Assembly: GCA_029975475.1 (NCBI GenBank)
Contig: JARKPB010000015.1
Span: forward strand, 1-64,000
Length of the DNA stretch: 64,000 nucleotides
Origin: Anaerolineaceae bacterium
GTDB lineage: Bacteria; Chloroflexota; Anaerolineae; Anaerolineales; Anaerolineaceae
Direction: 5' to 3'
Shown here in pieces: positions 52,725-61,880 of this stretch; positions within the stretch are counted from its first letter, which is position 1; every line of letters starts with the position of its first letter. Position numbers and translations under genes: made by a program. The notes below the pieces were generated by a model. The model was not told the DNA's origin. It was given only the letters and a program-made list of their open reading frames with translations, and ran no database searches.

Positions 52725-54122
52725 ATGACCGCTTATGATGTTCTTGTAATCGGCGCCGGCCCCGGCGGATATGTGAATGCCATTCGCAGCGCCCAGCTCG
52801 GGCTAAAGACAGCGATTATTGATAAACAATGGCTGGGCGGTGTCTGCCTCAATGTCGGCTGCATCCCGTCCAAATCCCTGCTGAAAAACGCGGAGGTTGC
52901 CCATACCCTGCGCGAGCGTTCCAAAGAACTGGGCTTTTCCTTTGAAAACCTTCAACTTGATTACAGCGTGGCGGTCAAGCGCAGCCGGGATGTCTCCGGC
53001 CGTCTGACGCGCGGAATCGGCTTCTTGATGAAGAAACACAACATTGACGTCTTCATGGGCAGCGCTGCGCTGACCGGTAAGGACAGCGTGGAAGTGACGG
53101 ATAAAGACGGCAAGGCTCAGACCCTCACCGCCAAAAATATCGTCATCGCTACCGGCGCTTCCGCCGCTTCAATCCCCGGTGTGGCTGTGGACGGCAAACG
53201 CGTCCTCTCCTACTGGGAAGCCATCCTTCAAACCGAGCGGCCGCAGTCGGTCGTCATCATTGGCGCCGGCGCGATCGGCGTCGAGTTCGCCACCATCTGG
53301 TCGGCCTACGGGACAGAAGTGACCATCGTTGAAATGCTTCCGCGCATCCTGCCGCTTGAGGATGAAGAGGTTTCCGCCGAACTGACCAAAGCCTACCAGA
53401 AACGCGGCATCAAGCTGCTCACCGGCACCAAGGTCCAGTCGGTCAGCGCGGATGAAAAGGGCGTCACCATCAAGGTCTCTGGGCCTGAAGGCGAGCAAAC
53501 CCTCAATGCCGAGCAGGCGCTGGTGGCGATCGGGTTCAAACCCAATACCAGAGACATCGGTCTGGAAAAGGTCGGGGTCGCGCTGAACGAACGCGGGTTT
53601 ATTAAGGTTGACGAGCGCATGGCGACCAGCGTTCCCGGCATCTGGGCTATCGGGGATGTCACCGGCCAGCTGCTGCTCGCCCATGTCGCCTCTGCCCAGG
53701 GTATTCTGTGCGCCGAGGCTATTGCCGGGCAGGAGACTACCCCGCTGGATTACCGCATGATGCCGCGCGCCACCTATTGCCAGCCGCAGGTGGCTTCCTT
53801 TGGCTACACCGAACAGCAGGCGCGCGATGCCGGTTATGAGATCAAGGTCGGGCGCTTCCCCTTCCAGGCGAACGGCAAGGCCCTGGGCCTGGGTGAATAC
53901 ACCGGTTTTGCCAAAATTATTACCGACGCGAAATACGGCGAAATTCTTGGCGCTCACCTGATTGGCCCGGAAGTCTCTGAACTGCTGCCTGAACTCACCC
54001 TGGCGCAAAAGATGGAGCTGACCACCGCTGAAATCGCGCGCAACGTGCATGCCCATCCCACATTGAGCGAAGTGCTCATGGAAGCCGCTGAAGGGGCTGA
54101 AGGCCACGCCATCCACATCTAA
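52725..54122 (+). CDS. lpdA: Dihydrolipoamide dehydrogenase (E3)
   Basis: A 465-residue FAD/NAD disulfide oxidoreductase. The redox pair is C41 and C46 in GGVCLNVGCIPSK. The FAD-binding GAGPGGY is at the N-terminus, the NAD motif IIGAGAIGVEFATIWSAYG mid-protein, and the catalytic His-Glu dyad is HAHPTLSEVLMEAAEG at the C-terminus. It reoxidises E2 dihydrolipoamide. It is separated from the E1/E2 genes by the HAD, small-protein and GH5 genes, so it may serve several complexes. ATG 52725 is chosen, with GGAGAG upstream. Confidence 0.96.
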   Translation: MTAYDVLVIGAGPGGYVNAIRSAQLGLKTAIIDKQWLGGVCLNVGCIPSKSLLKNAEVAHTLRERSKELGFSFENLQLDYSVAVKRSRDVSGRLTRGIGFLMKKHNIDVFMGSAALTGKDSVEVTDKDGKAQTLTAKNIVIATGASAASIPGVAVDGKRVLSYWEAILQTERPQSVVIIGAGAIGVEFATIWSAYGTEVTIVEMLPRILPLEDEEVSAELTKAYQKRGIKLLTGTKVQSVSADEKGVTIKVSGPEGEQTLNAEQALVAIGFKPNTRDIGLEKVGVALNERGFIKVDERMATSVPGIWAIGDVTGQLLLAHVASAQGILCAEAIAGQETTPLDYRMMPRATYCQPQVASFGYTEQQARDAGYEIKVGRFPFQANGKALGLGEYTGFAKIITDAKYGEILGAHLIGPEVSELLPELTLAQKMELTTAEIARNVHAHPTLSEVLMEAAEGAEGHAIHI

Positions 54123-54145
54123 CGCCTTTTATTTCGGGCATCCGG

Positions 54146-54174
54146 CCAGCCGCGAAATCCTCGCGGCTGGTTTT
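54146..54174 (+). terminator. Terminator after lpd
   Basis: CCAGCCGCGA at 54146-54155 pairs perfectly with TCGCGGCTGG at 54161-54170 across AATCC, then TTTTG. Confidence 0.9.
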
Positions 54175-54199
54175 GTCTGCGCCAGCGGAATAAGCCCTG

Positions 54200-54208
54200 T
54201 GCTATAAT
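54200..54208 (+). promoter_or_regulatory. Extended -10 promoter of secA
   Basis: TGC directly before TATAAT (54203-54208) forms an extended -10. It lies 25 bases before the SecA start codon, after the lpd terminator. Confidence 0.6.
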
Positions 54209-54233
54209 TTCGCTCCAGAAAGGGTTATCAACT

Positions 54234-57200
54234 ATGTTTAAGAAATTAATTTCCGCCCTGGGAGGAAATCCGAACCAGCGGCTGTTGGAACGGATGGGGA
54301 AAACGGTTGAACACATCAACGCGCTGGAGGGTGAATACGAGCGGTTGAGCGACGATGCGCTGAACGCCAAAACCGGTGAATTTCGCGCGCGCATTGAACT
54401 GCGGCTGAAGGAAGGTGTTGAGCTGCAGACCGCGCTGAATGAAATTCTGCCGGAAGCTTTTGCCGCCGTGCGCGAAGCCAGCAAGCGCACCATCGGACTG
54501 CGGCCGTTCGATGTTCAGCTGATTGGCGGAATCAACCTGCACAACGGGGCGATTTCCGAGATGCGCACCGGTGAAGGCAAGACCCTGGTAGCTGTCCTGC
54601 CGGTCTACTTAAATGCGCTGTCCGGCCGCGGCGTTCATGTGGTCACGGTCAACGATTATCTGGCCCGCCGCGATGCGCGCTGGATGGGTCCAATTTACCG
54701 CCTGCTGGGAATAAGCGTGGGCGTGCTGCAAATGGCTGCCCGCACTGAAAACGGCAAGAAAGCCTTTCTGGTGGATCTGGAGAAAGAATCCGCCCAGGAA
54801 GACCAGCACCAGCTGCGTCTGGTGGAACGCGTCGAAGCCTACCGCGCGGATGTGACCTACGGAACCAACAGCGAGTTCGGCTTTGATTACCTGCGCGACA
54901 ACCTGACCAACCGTTTGGAAGACCGCGTGCAGCGCGGTCATTACTTTGCCATCGTGGATGAGGTGGATAATATCCTGATTGATGAAGCCCGCACGCCGCT
55001 GATCATATCCGGCCCGGCGTCAGACGACACGCAGGAATATATCCGCATGGCTCAGGTGGTCCGCGCTTTACGCCCTGAGGATTACGAAGTAAATGAAAAA
55101 GACCGCCAGGTCTCGCTGACCGAGGTCGGCGAAGCGCATGTGGAAGAACTGCTCGGTATGCCGCTGCGCGACCCGGAACGGCCTGAGGATATCACCCCTG
55201 AGCAGGCGCGTCTGATGGGGTACCTGGAGCAGTCGCTTAAAGCCGCTTTTCTGTATAAGCGCAATAAAGATTATCTGGTTCAGGCCGGTAAAGTGGTCAT
55301 CGTGGATGAATTCACCGGCCGCTTGATGCCCGGCCGGCGCTGGTCAGAAGGTCTGCATCAGGCTGTCGAAGCCAAAGAAGGCGTCAAGGTGGAGGCGGAA
55401 AACGTTACCTACGCGACCATCACCATCCAGAACTACTTCCGCATGTACGCCAAACTGGCCGGTATGACCGGCACCGCCCTGACCGAGGCGGAAGAGTTCA
55501 GCAAAATTTACAACCTGGAAGTGCTGCCCATCCCGACCAACCTGGAATATCAGGCCAGTCTGGAAAATTCTCCCCTGGTCGCGGCAGAGGCCCGGGATGA
55601 ACAGAATTACCGTTACACCTACTACACGCGTAAGGATGATCCGGAAAAAAAGCCGGTGTATTTTAAGCGCAAGGATTACCCCGATATTATCTACCGCACT
55701 GAAGAAGCCAAACTGCGCGCCATTGTGGTCGAAATTCTGCGCACGCATATCCTCGGCCGCCCCCAGCTGGTAGGCACCACTTCGGTGGAACACTCCGAGC
55801 GCCTTTCCGAACGGCTTCAGGCGGAGCCCATCCGCCGCCTATTGCAGTGCCTGCTGATTCGATCTACCTGGCTGAAGGTGAATAATCAGATCCCTGAACG
55901 CATTATTCCCGAACTGCAGTTCCTGAATAAACCCCTGGATCAAATCAACACCGGTGAACTGCGCCAGGTGGCGAGAACGATCGGGATTAACACCCTCTCT
56001 CCGGATGATCCCGAGAACCTGGCGAAATTACTGGAAATTCTGAGCCTCAGCGAAGTGGATGCTCCCCGTCTGGTCAGGATTATCCAGGGCGGCATTCCGC
56101 ATTCTGTGTTGAACGCGCGCAAGCATGATGAAGAAGCCCAGATTATTGCCCGGGCAGGCGGTTACGGCCAGGTGACGATCGCGACCAATATGGCTGGCCG
56201 CGGTGTGGATATCCGCTTGGGCGGTGAACTGCCGGATGAAATCTTCCAGGATATGGTACGCGTGCTGCGCAAGGCTGGTTATGAAGACGCTTTCGACATG
56301 AGCAATGAACAGCGTTTGAAAGCCCTGCGCGAGATGCCGCAGGATTCCTTCGGGATCTACGAAGAGTCGATCCAGGGTTTTTACCGTTATATGGAGGAAA
56401 TGCGCCGCGTGCGCGAACTGGGCGGCCTGCATGTGATCGGCTCAGAACGCCATGAAGCCCGCCGCATTGACAATCAGCTGCGCGGCCGCGCCGCCCGCCA
56501 GGGCGACCCCGGCTCCTCGCGTTTTTACCTCTCCCTCGAAGATGAACTTATGCGTCTGTTCGGCGGGCAGCAGATGGAAGCTCTGATGAAGCGCATGAAC
56601 ATTGATGACAGCATGCCCATCGAGGTCGGCTTGATTGGCCGCCTGGTGGAACAGGCTCAGGAGCGCGTGGAAGGCGCCAACTTTGATGTCCGCAAGCACT
56701 TGCTGGAATATGATGATGTCCTCAACAGCCAGCGCAAACGCATCTACGCAGAGCGCGATAAGGCTTTTGAGAAAGAAGACCTGAGCGAGGATATTGTCAC
56801 CATCCTGCGCACCGAGCTGCAAGAGCGCGTGCCGGAAGCCCTGCAGGACGAAGAAGGACCGTGGAAGCTGCTGGCTTATCTGGAGGAGATTCAACCCTCG
56901 CTGTTCTTTGACCGCGATGTCAACCTGCCCTCTTTCAGCATTGCCCTGCTGGCTGAGAGTCTCGCGAATGAATTTGAAGGTCAAACTGACCGCGGCGCCG
57001 CTGCCGCCCGCCTGCTGGAAGTGGCCGGGCAGGCTTTGCAGGCTGAGCACGCGCATCTGCTGAACGCCACGGTGCAGATGCTGGATCGATCGGAAGAAAG
57101 CCTGGAGCAGGCGTTAAACGACCGTCTCGAAGCGCTGGATAATTTCTTTGATAATATCGGGGAAGTGGAAGAGGGTGCGCCGCCGCGCCGCCCCCAGGAA

Positions 57201-58292
57201 TTATTGGAAGAATTATCTGGCCTGGTGCGCGTTCCGCTGCGGCTGAGCGCCGATCAGCTGCGCCGCCTGCCCGAAGGCGATCCTCAGATTAAGGACGTTG
57301 TCCGTCAGCAGCTGGAAGGAACCCTACTGGCGCTGATAGCTGCCCGTATTATCGGTGCTCTCGAACGCCGCTTGGATGAGAGCCTGAACCTTCGTTCCAG
57401 CCAGCGGGATATTTCCAGCTTTGGCGCTTTGCGCTCCGCCGTGCTTGATGCGGTCGAAGAGCAGCTGCGCGCCCGCGAGGCTCGCCTGCTGGAACGCGGC
57501 GGTCAAATTGACCAGAATATCCAGAGCGCTTTGGCCCGCCATTCAGAAGATGATCTGGATGAAGAGACGCTCGCCGACATCCTGATGACCATTCCCGCCG
57601 GCCAGAAAATCACCATTGACCCGCGCAGTCATCAGAAAGGCTGGCGCAAAGTCATTCTGCTTAATTATTTCTTCCTCGCTGCCCGTTTGCTGGAAGACCG
57701 CAAACCGGCGGAAATCACCGAAGCCATTCTGGAACATCTTGAAGACGCGATGGTTACCCTGCAGGGGGTGTGGGGAGCGGCTGAGTATGACCGCCTCTCG
57801 CAGCTGGGCGCTTCGATCAGTCAGCTGGACGCGGTGAACCGCGCCGCGCTGGAAGAAATGCTCGGCGCTGAAGCGTACGCCCGGGCGGCTGAAATCCCGT
57901 TGATGACCCTGGATGAAGAGACGGCTCAGGCCGTTCGCGAATTGCTTGGCGCGCGGGTGCAAAACGAGATGCACCGCCAGATTCTACTGGGCGTGATTAA
58001 TGAACTCTGGGTTGAATACCTGACGAAAGTTGAAGGCCTGCGCGTTTCCATCGGTCTGGAGGCTTATGCCCAGCGCGACCCGCTGGTGCAGTATAAGAGC
58101 CGCGCTTCGGATATGTTCCGCCAGCTGCTGCGCGATATCCGCGCGGGAGTGATCAGCCGCATGTTTCGCATCACGCCGCGCCGCAGTGCCGCCACTCCGC
58201 TGGAACGCGAGCGGCCGGCTCAGGCTGCTCTGGCAAATTCATCCGTATCCCGCCCGCCTGAGGGCGGCAAGAAAAAACGCCGCCGTCATTGA
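54234..58292 (+). CDS. secA: Protein translocase ATPase SecA with large insertions
   Basis: A 1352-residue SecA, far longer than the usual 800-950. Nucleotide-binding domain 1 has MRTGEGKT (110-117) and VDEVDNILIDEA (241-252). The crosslinking domain, domain 2 with TNMAGRGVDI (651-660) and QLRGRAARQGDPGSSRFYLS, and the helical wing end (RVSIGLEAYAQRDPLVQYK-like, 1270-1288) are intact. Extra sequence: about 88 residues at roughly 531-620 inside domain 2, about 55 residues near 663-728, and some 260 beyond normal in the helical scaffold (about 845-1243). The C-terminal zinc motif is absent; it ends in a basic KKKRRRH. Confidence 0.95.
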   Translation: MFKKLISALGGNPNQRLLERMGKTVEHINALEGEYERLSDDALNAKTGEFRARIELRLKEGVELQTALNEILPEAFAAVREASKRTIGLRPFDVQLIGGINLHNGAISEMRTGEGKTLVAVLPVYLNALSGRGVHVVTVNDYLARRDARWMGPIYRLLGISVGVLQMAARTENGKKAFLVDLEKESAQEDQHQLRLVERVEAYRADVTYGTNSEFGFDYLRDNLTNRLEDRVQRGHYFAIVDEVDNILIDEARTPLIISGPASDDTQEYIRMAQVVRALRPEDYEVNEKDRQVSLTEVGEAHVEELLGMPLRDPERPEDITPEQARLMGYLEQSLKAAFLYKRNKDYLVQAGKVVIVDEFTGRLMPGRRWSEGLHQAVEAKEGVKVEAENVTYATITIQNYFRMYAKLAGMTGTALTEAEEFSKIYNLEVLPIPTNLEYQASLENSPLVAAEARDEQNYRYTYYTRKDDPEKKPVYFKRKDYPDIIYRTEEAKLRAIVVEILRTHILGRPQLVGTTSVEHSERLSERLQAEPIRRLLQCLLIRSTWLKVNNQIPERIIPELQFLNKPLDQINTGELRQVARTIGINTLSPDDPENLAKLLEILSLSEVDAPRLVRIIQGGIPHSVLNARKHDEEAQIIARAGGYGQVTIATNMAGRGVDIRLGGELPDEIFQDMVRVLRKAGYEDAFDMSNEQRLKALREMPQDSFGIYEESIQGFYRYMEEMRRVRELGGLHVIGSERHEARRIDNQLRGRAARQGDPGSSRFYLSLEDELMRLFGGQQMEALMKRMNIDDSMPIEVGLIGRLVEQAQERVEGANFDVRKHLLEYDDVLNSQRKRIYAERDKAFEKEDLSEDIVTILRTELQERVPEALQDEEGPWKLLAYLEEIQPSLFFDRDVNLPSFSIALLAESLANEFEGQTDRGAAAARLLEVAGQALQAEHAHLLNATVQMLDRSEESLEQALNDRLEALDNFFDNIGEVEEGAPPRRPQELLEELSGLVRVPLRLSADQLRRLPEGDPQIKDVVRQQLEGTLLALIAARIIGALERRLDESLNLRSSQRDISSFGALRSAVLDAVEEQLRAREARLLERGGQIDQNIQSALARHSEDDLDEETLADILMTIPAGQKITIDPRSHQKGWRKVILLNYFFLAARLLEDRKPAEITEAILEHLEDAMVTLQGVWGAAEYDRLSQLGASISQLDAVNRAALEEMLGAEAYARAAEIPLMTLDEETAQAVRELLGARVQNEMHRQILLGVINELWVEYLTKVEGLRVSIGLEAYAQRDPLVQYKSRASDMFRQLLRDIRAGVISRMFRITPRRSAATPLERERPAQAALANSSVSRPPEGGKKKRRRH

Positions 58293-58309
58293 GCAATAAA
58301 ATAGAATCA

Positions 58310-58342
58310 CACAGCGGCTGCCCGGATAGGGCAGCCGCTGTG
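58310..58342. terminator. Hairpin between secA and the DUF368 gene
   Basis: CACAGCGGCTGCCC at 58310-58323 pairs perfectly with GGGCAGCCGCTGTG at 58329-58342 across GGATA (14 bp). The T-run is weak on the + strand, better on the minus. It serves convergent genes. Confidence 0.75.
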
Positions 58343-58358
58343 ACTATCAGAATCCAGA

Positions 58359-59219
58359 TTAGAAAATTGATTCGTGGGGGTATTTTTCGTCCAGCTTTGC
58401 CAGAGCAAACGAAATTGCTCCGCCAACCAGAAAGAGCAGCGCGCATACCGCGATGGTCCACCCGCTGATATTCCAGGGCGCGATCGCCAGCGTGGAGCCA
58501 ATCACAATTCCGAGTATGATATGGAATACTACCGGGTAAGCCACTTTGAACAGCCAGGAGATCAGGCGCGCGAATGCCAGCACAACCACCGCCACCCCGA
58601 GGAAAAGCGGAATGATCACGCTGAAATCCAGCTGGCGAATGCCGCTGGCCATCGGCTGATACAGCCCCAGGTAAATGATAAAGTTCGACGGGCTCATTCC
58701 CGGGACAACCACACCCAGCCCGAAAAGCACGCCGCACAGAACCCAGGCGCCGATCGAGGGCGCCATGGTTACGTTGGTCATGGTTTCCATGTAATTCATA
58801 AACCAGAAAACGGCAGCCGCTGCCGCTACCAGAATCACCCAGTGAAACGGCTTGCGGCCTTCTTTGCCCGCCGCCTTGAACAGCGAAGGGTAAGTGCCGG
58901 CGATCAGCCCGACAAACAGCCAGGTAAACTGGGCAGCGTAGAATGTGAATGCCCAGTCCACCACTGCTGAAAAACCCACCACCCCGAGAATGCCGCCGAT
59001 GCCGACTGGGATAAAAAAGAGCACATTCTTGATGAAATTATGGCGCAGGTTTCCAAGGAACCGCATAATCGGCTCGTAGAGCTGAAAGACGACTGCCAGC
59101 GCGCCTCCTGAAAGGCCGGGGACAATCGCGCCAATGCCGACCAGAGCGCCCTTCACCAGACGCAGCAGCCAGTCGATAACGCGGCTGGAGGGTTTTACAG
59201 GTTCTGAGGTTACAGTCAT
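58359..59219 (-). CDS. DUF368 membrane protein
   Basis: A 286-residue protein with about 8-9 membrane helices of the DUF368 family: LVKGALVGIGAIVPGLSGGA near the N-terminus and VVVPGMSPSNFIIYLGLYQP mid-protein, the paired PG-S motifs of that family. Related proteins in bacteria have been linked to undecaprenyl-phosphate recycling (PopT-type transporters). ATG 59219 is chosen since GGGAGT lies upstream. Monocistronic as far as seen. Confidence 0.85.
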   Translation of the reverse strand: MTVTSEPVKPSSRVIDWLLRLVKGALVGIGAIVPGLSGGALAVVFQLYEPIMRFLGNLRHNFIKNVLFFIPVGIGGILGVVGFSAVVDWAFTFYAAQFTWLFVGLIAGTYPSLFKAAGKEGRKPFHWVILVAAAAAVFWFMNYMETMTNVTMAPSIGAWVLCGVLFGLGVVVPGMSPSNFIIYLGLYQPMASGIRQLDFSVIIPLFLGVAVVVLAFARLISWLFKVAYPVVFHIILGIVIGSTLAIAPWNISGWTIAVCALLFLVGGAISFALAKLDEKYPHESIF

Positions 59220-59430
59220 GAAAAGACTCCCTTCGGAGAAATAGCCTGGCGCGGGATGGTTAATCCCTGGATGCCAGTAAGGAGTTATTTTAACCCGCAA
59301 TCGCTGGCCTGACGAGGTTTCCTGACCGCGACGTTTTGGGCTGCATTCGCCCATCTCGTTTATTTCGGGTAATTTCCATCCGAATCTTGTCGGAATCTTG
59401 TTATAATTACCCCAGAAAAGCCCAAAAACT

Positions 59431-59478
59431 CAACCCTGGATATCCAGGGTTGTCAAGGTTCTGATTCACCTTTATAAT
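59431..59478 (+). promoter_or_regulatory. S1 promoter with overlapping palindrome
   Basis: TTGTCA at 59450-59455 and TATAAT at 59473-59478 with a 17-base spacer make a good promoter. A perfect 22-bp palindrome (CAACCCTGGAT / ATCCAGGGTTG, 59431-59452) overlaps the -35. It may be an operator, or a hairpin ending upstream readthrough. The 210 bases from 59220 to 59430 hold another TATAAT (59402-59407) but no gene. Confidence 0.65.
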
Positions 59479-59518
59479 GGGCTACATATTTCAAGCCATC
59501 GGAGTTCAAAAAGATCGT

Positions 59519-60742
59519 ATGGACCAAAACGAAGCCAACCTCGAGCAGGGGGCAATGCCCGAGAACAACCAGAATGACAACCACAACATGGCCTCTCTGC
59601 TGGAATCAGAAGGGCTGGGCATTGATTTCCCCCGCCAGGGTGAAATTCGCCAGGGCACCATCGCCAGCATCACTCCAGGCCAGATCCTGGTCAGCGTCGG
59701 CACCAAGTCAGAAGGCGTGATCAGCGGACGGGAATTCGAGCAGATCCCGGCCGATGAAATGGCTAAACTGACCGTGGGCATGGAAATTCCGGTATATGTG
59801 ATTAATCCGGAAGATTCAAACGGCAATCTTGTTCTTTCCTACACCCGCGCGTTGGAAGATGCGGGCTGGCAGCAGGCGGAAGCCCTGAAAGAATCCAAGA
59901 GCGCTTTCAAAAGCACGATTGTTGGTTATAACAAAGGTGGCTTGATCGTTCCTCTGGGAGGCGTGCGCGGTTTCGTTCCCGCTTCGCAAATCAGCCTCTC
60001 GCGTCGGTCTGGTGCACCCGGCGAATCGCCGGAACAGCGCTGGAGCAAGATGATCGGCGAAGAAATCACGGTTCATGTGATTGAGGTGGACCGCGAGCGC
60101 CGGCGTCTGATCCTTTCGGAACGGGCCAGCTCATCCGAAAGCCGGGAAAGCCTTAAAGAAAAAGTGATCGCGGATATCAACGAGGGCGATGAATTTGTCG
60201 GCCGCGTTACCAGCTTGGCTGATTTTGGCGCTTTCGTCAACATCGGCGGCGCAGATGGTCTTGTCCATCTTTCCGAAATCTCCTGGGACCGCATTCAACA
60301 TCCCAGTGAGGTGCTCAAGGTGGGTCAGGAAGTCAAAGTGCGCGTTATAAATATCGACCGCGAGAAAAAACGCATTGGCCTCTCCATTCGTCAGCTTCAA
60401 GGGGATCCCTGGAGCGAAAAAGCGGCTGGATACAAGGTCGGCCAGCTGGTCGAAGGCACCATCACCCGTTTGACGAAATTTGGCGCATTTGCCCGCCTCT
60501 CGGATGACATTGAAGGCCTGATCCATATTTCTGAAATTAGCGAAAAGCGCATCGAGCATCCGAAAGAAGTGCTGAAAGAAGGCGACACGGTTACCCTGCG
60601 GGTCTTGAAGATTGATCCGGCCAACCACCGCATTGGCCTCAGCCTGCGCCGGGTTGATTCGATGGCTTACGCTGACATGGACTGGAAAGACCTGGAGCAA
60701 TACCTGGACGGCGGCAGCGCCGAACCGGACGCGAACGCATAA
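59519..60742 (+). CDS. rpsA: 30S ribosomal protein S1 (four S1 domains)
   Basis: A 407-residue protein with four S1/OB-fold domains after an acidic Asn/Gln-rich tail of about 35 residues. The third and fourth domains are the clearest (EGDEFVGRVTSLADFGAFVN; GQLVEGTITRLTKFGAFARL), each with LVHLSEIS or LIHISEIS. Gram-positive-type S1 proteins have four domains, against six in Proteobacteria. It aids mRNA binding to the ribosome. The upstream ATG near 59477 overlaps the -10 box, so translation must start at 59519 or later. An operon terminator follows. Confidence 0.88.
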   Translation: MDQNEANLEQGAMPENNQNDNHNMASLLESEGLGIDFPRQGEIRQGTIASITPGQILVSVGTKSEGVISGREFEQIPADEMAKLTVGMEIPVYVINPEDSNGNLVLSYTRALEDAGWQQAEALKESKSAFKSTIVGYNKGGLIVPLGGVRGFVPASQISLSRRSGAPGESPEQRWSKMIGEEITVHVIEVDRERRRLILSERASSSESRESLKEKVIADINEGDEFVGRVTSLADFGAFVNIGGADGLVHLSEISWDRIQHPSEVLKVGQEVKVRVINIDREKKRIGLSIRQLQGDPWSEKAAGYKVGQLVEGTITRLTKFGAFARLSDDIEGLIHISEISEKRIEHPKEVLKEGDTVTLRVLKIDPANHRIGLSLRRVDSMAYADMDWKDLEQYLDGGSAEPDANA

Positions 60743-60753
60743 CTTTAAAACAG

Positions 60754-60784
60754 GGGCGCACCCGCCGCGGTGCGCCCTTTTAAT
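60754..60784 (+). terminator. Terminator after rpsA
   Basis: GGGCGCACC at 60754-60762 pairs with GGTGCGCCC at 60769-60777 across a 6-base loop, then TTTTAATTT. Only 8-14 bases separate it from the next start codon. Confidence 0.88.
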
Positions 60785-60791
60785 TTCTCCC

Positions 60792-61880
60792 ATGACCTAT
60801 ATTATTGACGCGCACGAAGATTTGGCTTACAACGCCATGACTTTTGGTCGGGACATTCGCCTCTCTGCCCACCAGATTCGCCTGCGAGAGCAAAATGACT
60901 CCGAAACTATTGGCCGTGCCATGCAGGCGGTCACCGGCTGGCCTGATTACCAGGCCGGGCAGGTTGCCCTGATCTTTGCCTCGCTCTTTGTCCCGCCGCG
61001 CGAACACGCTGCCAGCTATGAATCCGCGTTTGAAACCCCTGTTCAGGCGCGCGAGTTATTTGACGCGCAGTTTACTTTTTATGAGCGCCTGTTTCAGGAT
61101 AACCCGGAAAAGTTTACCCCGGTGCGCAGCCGCCGAGAATTACGGGCGCTGATTTCGCGCTGGGAAGCAGACCCGGAGGACCGGAAAGACCGACCGGTTG
61201 GCATTGTTCTGTCCATGGAAGGCGCGGAGGGCGTGAGCGCTTTCTCTGATTTTGAGGAATACTGGCAGCGCGGCTTGCGTCTGGTAGGCCCGGTCTGGGC
61301 CGGTACGCGTTTTTGTGGAGGCACGCTCGCCAATGAGCGATTTACCGATGAAGGCCGTCAATTGTTGAGCGCACTGGCCAGCCTGGGCTACGGGCTGGAT
61401 ATCGCCCACATGACCGCTGCCTCGGCTGAAGAAGCGCTGCACCGCTATGAAGGCACTCTGATCGCGTCGCATGTCAATGTTCAGCGGCTGCTGAAAAAAC
61501 AAGACGACCGCCGGCATCTCAGCGACGCGCTGATTCGCTTGCTGGTTGAGCGCGACGGTGTCATGGGAGTTTTACCGTATAATCGTTTTATCAACCCGGA
61601 CTGGAAAAACAGCGACCCGCGGGAATGGGTGACGCTCGACCTGCTGGCTGACCATATCGACGCTGTCTGCCAGATCGCCGGCTCCGCCGCCCACGTAGCC
61701 CTGGGAACGGATTTTGACGGCGGATTCGGTTATCCAGCCATCCCTTACGAACTGGATACCATCGCAGATTTGCAGAAACTGAAAGATACTCTGGCGCGGC
61801 GCGGATACACAACTGCGGACATTGATAAAGTATTTCATGGAAACTGGCTGCGCATGCTGGAAAGGATCTTACCAGAATGA
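60792..61880 (+). CDS. Membrane dipeptidase-like peptidase M19
   Basis: A 362-residue zinc-dependent dipeptidase of family M19. Metal ligands: IDAHED (H8, D10) at the N-terminus, MEGAEG (bridging Glu), HVN and a later Asp/His region; ALGTDFDGG near the end is characteristic. M19 enzymes cleave dipeptides or D-amino acid peptides. ATG 60792 sits directly behind the rpsA terminator without a clear ribosome-binding site, so expression probably depends on readthrough. It overlaps the next gene by 4 bases (ATGA). Confidence 0.85.
   Translation: MTYIIDAHEDLAYNAMTFGRDIRLSAHQIRLREQNDSETIGRAMQAVTGWPDYQAGQVALIFASLFVPPREHAASYESAFETPVQARELFDAQFTFYERLFQDNPEKFTPVRSRRELRALISRWEADPEDRKDRPVGIVLSMEGAEGVSAFSDFEEYWQRGLRLVGPVWAGTRFCGGTLANERFTDEGRQLLSALASLGYGLDIAHMTAASAEEALHRYEGTLIASHVNVQRLLKKQDDRRHLSDALIRLLVERDGVMGVLPYNRFINPDWKNSDPREWVTLDLLADHIDAVCQIAGSAAHVALGTDFDGGFGYPAIPYELDTIADLQKLKDTLARRGYTTADIDKVFHGNWLRMLERILPE

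Noticed and set aside
59477-59518. S1 protein starting at ATG 59477
   Set aside because: That ATG overlaps the TATAAT box of the only good promoter, so it would not be in the transcript.
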